From Candidatus Hydrogenedentota bacterium (GTDB taxonomy: Bacteria; Hydrogenedentota; Hydrogenedentia; Hydrogenedentales; CAITNO01), in contig JAKPUV010000484.1 of NCBI GenBank assembly GCA_029554925.1, forward strand, positions 1-5,800: 5,800 nt of DNA, in the 5' to 3' direction. The notes under the pieces were generated by a model, which was given only the letters and a program-made list of their open reading frames with translations, ran no database searches and was not told the DNA's origin. Both the position numbers and the translations under genes were made by a program. Numbering within the stretch: the stretch's first letter is position 1; each line of letters opens with the position of its first letter. This document shows, in pieces, positions 1-5,800 of the stretch.

Positions 1-2
1 CC

Positions 3-737
3 CTGCCCCCGGGCGCGGCGCCCCGCCAGCGGCGCGCCGCCCTCGCCGCCGCCACGGCGGGGAACGGCCCCGTGGAGTCCTGGCCCTGGATGCCCCTGCG
101 CACCGGAAACGACGCGGGGGACGACCGCGTCTTCTATGCCTACGCGCCGGGCGGCAAGCGCGAGACCCTCGTGGCCCTGCGCCGGACGGCGGCCGTCGCC
201 GGCGGCACCGAAATGCGCCTCTCCCCCGCGCGGCGCTATCCCGGATTTCTCGCGGAACCCGAGGGCGCGGCGGACTTCGACGGCGACGGCAACACCGACC
301 TCGTCCTGTGGAATGTCAGGCCGCCCGTGCCCACGGTCGGCGCCGTCGGCCGCGCCCTCGCGGGCGGGGAATGGCCGGTGCGCATCGCCCTGCACGTCTT
401 TGACGACGCGGCGGGGAAATACGGGGTCAAGCCCTGGAAGGCCGCCGGAGTGTCCACGGACGCCCAGTGGCTGCTGGACGGGGCGCGGGGCCCCGTCCGC
501 GAACTGCGCGCCCTCGACTTCAACGGCGACCACCGCACCGACCTCGCCTTCCTGTGCGGGGCGGACACCTTCTGCCTCTGGCCCTCGCGGGGCGCGGGAT
601 TTTCGTCCGCCATCGAGACGCTGCCCCTCCCCTGCCCCGTCGCCAACGTGGTCATGACGGCGGATCTGGACGCGGAGGAGGGGGCCCTGGCCGTCCTGCG
701 CGGCGACCGCGCGCTGGTCGTCGTCTCCAGCCGCTGA
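3..737 (+). CDS. FG-GAP/VCBS-repeat-like protein, C-terminal part (5' end outside window)
   Basis: The reading frame is open from the left edge to TGA at 735-737 (at least 244 residues), so the gene starts upstream and the GTG at 72 is probably not its start. Two calcium-binding loops of the DxDGDGxxD kind are visible: DFDGDGNTD at 273-299, followed by LVLW, and DFNGDHRTD at 516-542, followed by LAFL. They lie 81 residues apart. A degenerate third copy (ADLDAEEGALAVL) lies close to the C-terminus. This spacing and the hydrophobic strand after each loop are typical of FG-GAP/VCBS repeats, which form beta-propeller blades in secreted or surface proteins of large-genome environmental bacteria. 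No enzymatic motif and no C-terminal sorting signal or membrane helix is visible in the part present. The first 23 residues are Ala/Arg/Pro-rich and look like a linker. The exact role cannot be told; most such proteins are exported adhesion or binding proteins. The repeat assignment is fairly sure, the function unknown. Confidence 0.75.
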   Translation: MPPGAAPRQRRAALAAATAGNGPVESWPWMPLRTGNDAGDDRVFYAYAPGGKRETLVALRRTAAVAGGTEMRLSPARRYPGFLAEPEGAADFDGDGNTDLVLWNVRPPVPTVGAVGRALAGGEWPVRIALHVFDDAAGKYGVKPWKAAGVSTDAQWLLDGARGPVRELRALDFNGDHRTDLAFLCGADTFCLWPSRGAGFSSAIETLPLPCPVANVVMTADLDAEEGALAVLRGDRALVVVSSR

Positions 738-744
738 CACGCCC

Positions 745-756
745 ACACCCGGGTGT
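745..756. promoter_or_regulatory. 12-bp perfect palindrome overlapping the rex -35 box, candidate operator
   Basis: ACACCCGGGTGT reads identically on both strands, and its last base is the first base of the TTGACA -35 hexamer. A dimeric repressor bound here would block RNA polymerase, so autoregulation by Rex is possible. It does not match the TTGTGA-n6-TCACAA Rex operator known from Firmicutes and Actinobacteria. The Rex encoded here has a divergent DNA-reading segment, so its operator need not match. With no spacer and no T-run it is a poor terminator for the upstream gene. Confidence 0.35.
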
Positions 757-784
757 TGACATGGCTCCTCCGCGCGGGTAGAAT
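756..784 (+). promoter_or_regulatory. sigma70-type promoter of rex
   Basis: A perfect -35 hexamer TTGACA (756-761) is followed after exactly 17 bases by TAGAAT (779-784), one mismatch from the TATAAT consensus. Transcription would start near 791, giving a leader of about 26 bases before the rex ATG at 817. The AT-rich stretch 781-802 contrasts with the surrounding GC-rich DNA. The promoter lies in the 79-base gap after the upstream gene, so rex can be transcribed on its own. Confidence 0.75.
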
Positions 785-804
785 AAGGAAAAATTTCTTC
801 AATC

Positions 805-809
805 AGGAG
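805..809 (+). promoter_or_regulatory. Shine-Dalgarno site of rex
   Basis: AGGAG lies 7 bases upstream of the ATG at 817 and fixes this as the rex start. Confidence 0.8.
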
Positions 810-816
810 CCAGCAC

Positions 817-1467
817 ATGAACCTCAAGGGACACCAGCGCGCGGTGCCGGAGCCCACCCGCCGGCGGCTCCCCGTCTACCACCACATGCTCAGGCAGTGC
901 CTCGACGGCGGCATGGAGACCGTGTCGTGCAGCCAGATCGCCGACGAGCTCCACTACGACCCCACGCAGATCCGCAAGGACCTCGCCGTCACGGGGATCA
1001 AGGGCCGCCCGAAGGTCGGCTACGATTTGGCCGAACTGGTGGAGGCGGTGGAAACCTTTCTGGGGTGGAACAGCACGCGCAAGGCCTTTCTCGCGGGGGC
1101 GGGGCACCTCGGCTCGGCGCTCGTGGGCTACGGACGCTTCAACCGCTACGGGCTGGAGATCGTGGCCGCCTTCGACAGGGACCCCGCCCGCATCGGCAAG
1201 AAGGTGCACGACCGGGAGGTGCTTCCCATCACCAAGCTCCCCAACCTCGCCCGCCGGATGCACGTCCTGATCGGCATCATCACCGTGCCCGCCCCGGCGG
1301 CCCAGGAGGTGGCCGACCTCATGGTGCAGGGAGGCATCCGCGCCATCTGGAACTTCGCGCCCATCCGCATCGAGGCGCCGGACGGCGTGATCGTCCAGAA
1401 CGAGGACCTCTACGCCACGCTCGGCGTGCTCCTCCAGCGGCTCAACACCACCCTCCGCGAGGGATAG
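817..1467 (+). CDS. rex: Redox-sensing transcriptional repressor Rex
   Basis: Rex is a cytoplasmic dimeric repressor that senses the NADH/NAD+ ratio. It binds DNA when NADH is low and is released by NADH, and it typically controls fermentation, hydrogenase and respiratory genes. The 216 residues match the usual length. Residues 10-75 form the winged helix with the family signatures PEPTRRRLPVYHHML and DPTQIRKDL (48-56), followed by TGIKGRPKVGYD (59-70). Residues 85-190 form the Rossmann domain: GAGHLGSAL (94-102) is the dinucleotide loop, AAFD (117-120) ends in the acidic residue expected to bind the adenosine ribose, and ITVPAPAAQEVAD and IWNFAP (177-182) are classic Rex blocks. The C-terminal helix (199-212) should be the domain-swapped dimer helix. 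AGGAG at 805-809, 7 bases before the ATG, supports the start. The TGI-G-P-K-GY wing and FLGWN segment differ from the 'SYFGEFG' form of Bacillus-type Rex and, from memory, mark a subtype found in anaerobe-rich lineages. It has its own promoter and ends 12 bases from the opposing glycosidase gene. Confidence 0.95.
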   Translation: MNLKGHQRAVPEPTRRRLPVYHHMLRQCLDGGMETVSCSQIADELHYDPTQIRKDLAVTGIKGRPKVGYDLAELVEAVETFLGWNSTRKAFLAGAGHLGSALVGYGRFNRYGLEIVAAFDRDPARIGKKVHDREVLPITKLPNLARRMHVLIGIITVPAPAAQEVADLMVQGGIRAIWNFAPIRIEAPDGVIVQNEDLYATLGVLLQRLNTTLREG

Positions 1468-1474
1468 GCGCGGC

Positions 1475-1488
1475 GGGGGTCACCCCCC
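1475..1488. other. G5/C6 inverted repeat between convergent gene ends
   Basis: Five G (1475-1479) and six C (1483-1488) flank TCA, which is the complement of the stop codon of the minus-strand glycosidase gene. The transcript could form a short hairpin with a 3-base loop from either direction. There is no T-run on either side, so it is at best a weak bidirectional transcription stop. No other terminator is seen in the 12-base gap between the two converging genes. Confidence 0.25.
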
Positions 1489-2784
1489 GGCGCTCTGGAT
1501 GAAGAGGTAGCGCGGCGAGCCGCCGGTCTCCAGGCGGACCACGCCGCCCTCCCGGTCCACCTCCAGCACCCTGCCGTGCAGGTCAAGGGCGGTGACGGTG
1601 TCGGATTCCGCCAGCCCCTCGAGGGTGAACACGCGGCCCCGGCGCGAGGCCAGGGGATCGTTTTCCGGATATTCGGCGCCGGCCCAGGCGGCCCAGAGGG
1701 TCAGGCCCCCCTCCTTCTCGAAGCGGACCGCCTCCACCCCTCCGCCCTGGAAACGCTCTTGGACCCAGGCGCCCTCCAGCAGGCCCGCGAGCACCCCCAC
1801 CACCCGCAGGGACGGCTTGGGTTCGAGGTCATGGTAGAGCATCCCCCAGTGGTGCTCCTTTTCGAGGGGGTCCACCCCGTCGTCCACGAAGTCGTAGCTG
1901 AGGACGTTTTCGATCCCGGCGGCGAACTGGGACAGGTACATGCGGACGAGCAGCCCGGGCTGCTCCTCCACGGCCACCCCGGCGTCGCAGGTGCTGTGGC
2001 CGCACTCCGTGGACCACAGGGGGACGTTCCAGCCGGCCTCCGCCAGTTGGCGCCGGAGCGCGCAGACGTCGCCGGGCTCGTCGGAGCGGTCCCAGGGACT
2101 CTCGCCGGAGTAGGGGTGGATGGAGACGATGTCGCAGGCGCCGGGTCCGGCGGCGGCGAGGGCGCGCATCAGAAACGCGCGGTCGTCGCGGCCGCATCCG
2201 GAGATGGCGCCGCCGACCACCCGGATCTGCGGGTCCACGGCGCGCAGGGCGTCGGCGGTGGCGCGCAGCAGCAGCCCGTAGGCCTCGGGGTCGGGCGTTC
2301 CGCGCCAGAACTTCCCGAGGTTGGGCTCGTTCCACACCTCCCAATGCGTGATGACGCCCCGGTAGCGCTCCGCCATGAAGGCGGCGTACCGGGCGAAGTC
2401 GGCGCGCTGGGTGTCCGTCGAGGGCGCCCCGCCGCCGGTGGACCACTCGACGCCGTAGTCCAGCAGGCCGAGAATCTGGATGCCCGCCGCCGCGAGCCGC
2501 ACCACCCGGGCGTCGTGGCGCTCCAGCAGGCTCTCGCTGTATTGCCCCGGCTCGGGCTCGATGCCCTCCCACAGGAACTCCTCGCGCGTCCAGTGGAGCC
2601 CGGCCTCCGCGGCCAGGGCCACGATGGTGTCGCGGCGGCCCCGGTCGAACAGGGTGCGGTCGAGGTAGATCCCCGACCCGACGGCCACGGGGTGCGGCGT
2701 GACGGGTTCGCGGGGGCAGCATCCGGTCCAGAGGGCGGCGCACGCGAGCGCGAGCGCCAGGGGGGTCCATTTCAGCGTCACCAT
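1480..2784 (-). CDS. Exported clan GH-A glycoside hydrolase (GH39/cellulase-like), probable lipoprotein
   Basis: The 434-residue product starts with an export signal: K5, then a hydrophobic stretch (8-19), then LWTGCC. C22 or C23 would be the lipidated cysteine, although Trp at -3 makes the lipobox imperfect. Residues about 35-330 look like a (beta/alpha)8 barrel of clan GH-A. WEVWNEPN (148-155) holds the expected acid/base Glu153, HPY (223-225) is the conserved barrel strand, and LWSTECG (256-262) holds the expected nucleophile Glu260. Both catalytic residues are intact, so it should be an active retaining glycosidase. Residues about 345-434 form a beta-rich C-terminal domain (LTLWAAW, RYLFIQ), common in GH39 and related families. 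The substrate cannot be read from sequence. It is the last gene of the leftward operon and overlaps the peptidase gene by 7 bases (ATGGTGA). A perfect AGGAGG 7 bases before the ATG fixes the start. Beside sugar-nucleotide and glycosyltransferase genes, a role in trimming or degrading a cell-surface polysaccharide, as for PslG in Pseudomonas, is likely but inferred. Confidence 0.85.
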   Translation of the reverse strand: MVTLKWTPLALALACAALWTGCCPREPVTPHPVAVGSGIYLDRTLFDRGRRDTIVALAAEAGLHWTREEFLWEGIEPEPGQYSESLLERHDARVVRLAAAGIQILGLLDYGVEWSTGGGAPSTDTQRADFARYAAFMAERYRGVITHWEVWNEPNLGKFWRGTPDPEAYGLLLRATADALRAVDPQIRVVGGAISGCGRDDRAFLMRALAAAGPGACDIVSIHPYSGESPWDRSDEPGDVCALRRQLAEAGWNVPLWSTECGHSTCDAGVAVEEQPGLLVRMYLSQFAAGIENVLSYDFVDDGVDPLEKEHHWGMLYHDLEPKPSLRVVGVLAGLLEGAWVQERFQGGGVEAVRFEKEGGLTLWAAWAGAEYPENDPLASRRGRVFTLEGLAESDTVTALDLHGRVLEVDREGGVVRLETGGSPRYLFIQSAGG

Positions 2785-3782
2785 TCTTCGTCCTCCTCGT
2801 CGTCAATGCCGGGCACATAGGTCGTCTCGTCGTCGAGCGCCTCCTCCCAGGAGAGCACGGGCTCGCGATGGCGGCGTCCGGCGGCCTCCTCGCGCTCCCA
2901 CTGGTCGAGCACCTCGCGGTCGCGGCGGCGCTTGCGGAACCAGACAATGATGACCAGAAAGGCCGCGGGCGTGAAAAAGGAACCCGAGGCCAGCACCCCG
3001 ATGAGCGCCACATACCACAGGGAGCGGTGGTACCCGTCCCAGAACTCGGCCACGGTCATGCCGGCGTGGCGGTGCAGGGCGTCGGGGAAGGGCATGTCGC
3101 GCAGGGCCAGCACGAGCGCCCAGAACCCCTCCTCGCCGAGGCGGCGGTGCAGGTGGCGCGTCATCGAGAGGGCCTGCGCGTAGGCGTCGTTGAACTCCCG
3201 CTCCTCCCCCGGCGTCATGAAGGCCATGTCGAGGTCGCGGTAGGGAATGATGCGCCCCTCCAGGAACATCTGGGCCACCGCGACGGGCGAGGCGATCTGG
3301 TACTCCCGCGAGAGGTGCATGGCCACCCCCTCGTTGAGCCAGTTAGGCATGAGCGCGTCGTCCACATTCCGCGCGAGGAGGATGTGGACCAGCTCGTGGC
3401 GGAGGGTCGTGCCGAAGTCGCCCGCGCCCCCCCCGGCCCGCAGTGTCGGCGGGCGCACCACCATGAGCCCCTCGGACGGCCGCGCCAGCCCGCTCACCTG
3501 CCCCGGCAGGAAACTGCGCGCGTGCTTCTGGAACTCCGCCGCCGTCGGCGCCACCAGCACGCGCACGGGCGCGTCCCCCACGGGCAGGCGGTGCGCCACG
3601 GACTGGGCGAACTCGGTGAGGACGGCCAGGGCCGCGCGCGCGTGGGACTCGTCCTCGGGCGCGTGTGCCACGACAAAGGGCCCCTGCGTGAGGGTGTTCA
3701 GGGAAAGCTCCGCCGGGGCGGCCCGGCACAGCGCCAGCGCCGCCGCAACGGGGACCAGCAGGTGGAGACGGGCGGAGAGCAT
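2778..3782 (-). CDS. Membrane-anchored metallopeptidase, peptidase MA-like (HExxH gluzincin)
   Basis: The 334-residue product has, in order, a signal peptide (R5, hydrophobic 8-19, APA before E25 as signal peptidase I site), an extracytoplasmic domain, one membrane helix (256-282, WYVALIGV...IIVWF) stopped by RKRRR (283-287), and a cytoplasmic tail ending in the acidic DDEEDEEW. The domain carries HELVH (129-133) followed by PNWLNEG (146-152). H129 and H133 would bind zinc with E151, and E130 would be the catalytic base, which is the layout of the peptidase MA-like (PF13485) group. The N-out/C-in topology is read from the positive-inside rule. The substrate is unknown. The ATG at 3782 is preferred because the six codons before it include TAT and CAT, out of character for this GC-rich gene. 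An in-frame TTG at 3800 is a real alternative (340 residues), since GGGAG lies 7 bases before it (3808-3812). The gene sits 22 bases after the glycosyltransferase stop and overlaps the glycosidase start, so it is co-transcribed with both. Confidence 0.8.
   Translation of the reverse strand: MLSARLHLLVPVAAALALCRAAPAELSLNTLTQGPFVVAHAPEDESHARAALAVLTEFAQSVAHRLPVGDAPVRVLVAPTAAEFQKHARSFLPGQVSGLARPSEGLMVVRPPTLRAGGGAGDFGTTLRHELVHILLARNVDDALMPNWLNEGVAMHLSREYQIASPVAVAQMFLEGRIIPYRDLDMAFMTPGEEREFNDAYAQALSMTRHLHRRLGEEGFWALVLALRDMPFPDALHRHAGMTVAEFWDGYHRSLWYVALIGVLASGSFFTPAAFLVIIVWFRKRRRDREVLDQWEREEAAGRRHREPVLSWEEALDDETTYVPGIDDEEDEEW
2792..2797 (-). promoter_or_regulatory. Shine-Dalgarno site of the glycosidase gene, inside the peptidase coding end
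   Basis: Read on the minus strand, AGGAGG lies 7 bases before the ATG at 2784. It is formed by the codons of the acidic tail of the upstream peptidase (Asp-Glu-Glu-Asp-Glu-Glu-Trp). With the ATGGTGA start/stop overlap, this indicates translational coupling. Confidence 0.8.
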
Positions 3783-3804
3783 GCCCCCATGATACCGCAA
3801 GGCG

Positions 3805-4606
3805 CTACTCCCGCCCTTCGGGGGCGTCCTTCGCGGGGGCGGGGCGGCTTTCGAGCATGAGGTCGTCGAGGACCAGCAGGCGCTCGAACCAGATCATGAG
3901 GAGGGTGCAGAGGTAGCGGCGGCCCATCTCGCGCAGGCGCAGGTTGGACTGGCCCCAGGTGCGCCCGTACCACCGGATCGGGATTTCGGCGATGCGGTAG
4001 CGGCGGATGAGGCAGGACAGGGACATCTCGATGGTGATGTTGAAGTGCGCGGCCTGGAGCGGGCTGATGCTCTCGATCACATGGCGGCGGTAGGCCTTGA
4101 AGGCGTTCGTGAGGTCGTTGAACCGCGTCACGAAAAGGAGCTGCATCGCCTTGTTGACCAGCCGGTTCGCGTAGAGCTTGACCGGCGGGTACTGGACCAC
4201 CTCGCTGCCCGGGCGGAACCGGGAGCCGAAGACGGCGTCATAGCCCTCCTCCAGCTTGCGGTAGCAGGCGACCACGTCGCGCGGGTCGTCGCTGCTGTCC
4301 GCCATGACCACCGCCAGCGCGTCGCCCCGATAATGGCGCAGGCCGCAGCGGACGGCGCGGCCCAGGCCGCCCGGCGGCGTGTTGTGGACGAGGTGGATTT
4401 CCGGGATCTCGCCGCAGAGCCCCTGGACCACCGCCGCCGTGTCGTCCCGGCTGTTGTCGTTCACGACCAGCAGCTCGAAGGGAATCCCCTCCCCCCGGAG
4501 GGCGGCGGCCAGGGACCGCATCGTCGGGGGCAGGTTCTTGGACTCGTTGTAGGCCGGCACCAGCACGCTGTAGAGCAGGGTGTTGCGGGGGACCGGCCCG
4601 GACGCG

Positions 4607-4632
<26 letters not shown>
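3805..4632 (-). CDS. Family 2 glycosyltransferase, polyprenyl-phosphate sugar synthase type
   Basis: The enzyme should transfer a sugar from a nucleotide donor, most likely to a polyprenyl phosphate at the inner face of the membrane or to a related lipid acceptor. The 275-residue product shows the GT-A fold motifs in order: SVLVPAYNE (22-30), [11 protein letters not shown] (55-65) with donor-binding D59, [11 protein letters not shown] (88-98), VMADSSDDP (109-117) at the position of the metal-binding DxD, and GSRF (136-139). The region 217-250 ([13 protein letters not shown] and a hydrophobic LCTLLMIWF) matches the C-terminal part of dolichol-phosphate mannosyltransferase-like enzymes. No true multi-helix membrane domain or GtrA-like fusion is present. 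The start at 4632 is chosen because GGAGGAGA (4636-4643) lies just upstream. An ATG at 4659 would add nine residues but lacks such a site. The gene overlaps the epimerase gene by 26 bases, so the epimerase may supply its donor sugar. The family is sure; sugar and acceptor are not known. Confidence 0.88.
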
Positions 4633-5668
<1,036 letters not shown>

Positions 5669-5673
5669 CGTAT

Positions 5674-5677
5674 CTCC
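5674..5677 (-). promoter_or_regulatory. Shine-Dalgarno site deciding the epimerase start
   Basis: GGAG on the minus strand, 5 bases before the ATG at 5668, places the start directly before the Rossmann strand SVVIVTG. Confidence 0.6.
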
Positions 5678-5688
5678 AGTGCTGCCTG

Positions 5689-5702
5689 GCCCGCCCCCGG
5701 GC
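5689..5702 (-). other. Small GC hairpin in the operon leader
   Basis: The arms GCCCG and CGGGC (5 bp, 4-base G loop in the minus-strand RNA) lie in the presumed 60-base leader, about 11 bases before the Shine-Dalgarno site. It may influence message structure, but in DNA this GC-rich a stem of this size can arise by chance. Confidence 0.25.
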
Positions 5703-5734
5703 ACGGCGGATCCTTTCGAGTTAACACCGGACGC

Positions 5735-5765
5735 ATCATACCCCATCCCTTCGGGAATCTGTCAA
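5735..5765 (-). promoter_or_regulatory. Probable sigma70-type promoter of the four-gene leftward operon
   Basis: On the minus strand a perfect TTGACA (5765-5760) is followed after 19 bases by TATGAT (5740-5735), one mismatch from TATAAT. The 19-base spacer is longer than the optimal 17, so activity could be modest or need help. Transcription would begin near 5728, leaving a leader of about 60 bases before the epimerase ATG at 5668. The spacer contains a 4-bp inverted repeat (TCCC-GAA-GGGA). Confidence 0.55.
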
Positions 5766-5800
5766 CTGGGCGTCCCCCTGTGGAAAAGGCCCGGCCCGCC

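Noticed and set aside
72..74. GTG at 72 as the start of the FG-GAP-like gene
   Set aside because: The frame is open to the window edge with no stop, and no convincing Shine-Dalgarno site precedes the GTG.
738..816. Classical Rex operator (TTGTGA-n6-TCACAA) upstream of rex
   Set aside because: No such sequence or close variant is present; only the ACACCCGGGTGT palindrome is seen, and it is listed separately.
753..1502. 249-codon plus-strand open frame overlapping rex
   Set aside because: Its product is Arg/Pro/Gly-rich with no motif, while rex in the other frame matches its family along the whole length.
1576..2820. 414-codon open frame on the plus strand opposite the glycosidase gene
   Set aside because: It is antisense to a gene with intact catalytic motifs, is rich in Gly/His/Val/Pro without any recognisable motif, and is the usual by-product of strong GC at third positions.
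1829..3013. 394-codon minus-strand open frame overlapping the peptidase and glycosidase in another frame
   Set aside because: Arg/Pro/Ala-rich composition with no domain; a frame-shifted shadow spanning two real genes.
2868..3860. 330-codon open frame on the plus strand opposite the peptidase gene
   Set aside because: Same reasoning: it mirrors a gene with signal peptide, HELVH site and membrane helix, and itself shows low-complexity His/Arg/Gly composition.
5669..5746. N-terminal extension of the epimerase from the ATG at 5746
   Set aside because: The extra residues resemble no part of the SDR fold, the ATG at 5668 has a ribosome site, and the extension runs through the putative -10 box and leader hairpin.
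5784..5800. GC-rich run followed by TTTT on the minus strand, like the right arm of a terminator of an upstream gene
   Set aside because: Only one arm could be inside the window, so a stem cannot be shown.

Overview
The window is GC-rich throughout (roughly 70% by eye, with strong G/C preference at third codon positions) and densely coding. It carries six protein genes and no RNA gene, IS element or CRISPR array. It looks like a chromosomal piece of a free-living, high-GC bacterium. An FG-GAP-type secreted protein, a lipoprotein glycosidase and a Rex repressor of the 'TGI-G-P-K-GY' type would fit an uncultured lineage of the Planctomycetes/Verrucomicrobia/Hydrogenedentes kind. That assignment is an impression from gene style, not a demonstrated one.

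Left part, plus strand. Positions 3-737 hold the C-terminal part of a protein with FG-GAP/VCBS-like calcium-binding repeats; its start lies outside the window. A 79-base gap follows with a near-consensus sigma70 promoter (TTGACA, 17 bp, TAGAAT) whose -35 is overlapped by a 12-bp perfect palindrome. It drives rex (817-1467), the NADH/NAD+-sensing transcriptional repressor. rex ends tail-to-tail, 12 bases from the end of the opposing operon.

Right part, minus strand. Four tightly packed genes read leftward from a promoter near 5735-5765. In order they are an extended-SDR NAD(P)-dependent sugar-nucleotide epimerase/dehydratase (5668-4607), a family 2 glycosyltransferase of the polyprenyl-phosphate sugar synthase type (4632-3805), a membrane-anchored HExxH metallopeptidase of the peptidase MA-like type (3782-2778), and an exported, probably lipid-anchored clan GH-A glycoside hydrolase (2784-1480). 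The 26-bp overlap, 22-bp gap and 7-bp overlap, with strong Shine-Dalgarno sites inside the upstream coding sequences, point to one transcript with translational coupling.

Taken together, the operon could make an activated sugar (epimerase), transfer it to a lipid carrier (GT2), and process envelope glycan or protein outside the cytoplasm (GH and peptidase). The GH is reminiscent of exopolysaccharide-operon glycosidases such as PslG. The pairing of a gluzincin and a GH-A lipoprotein with a sugar-transfer pair is the most interesting aspect of the window, as is a Tyr-to-Phe change at the normal catalytic position of the epimerase (FxxxK instead of YxxxK).
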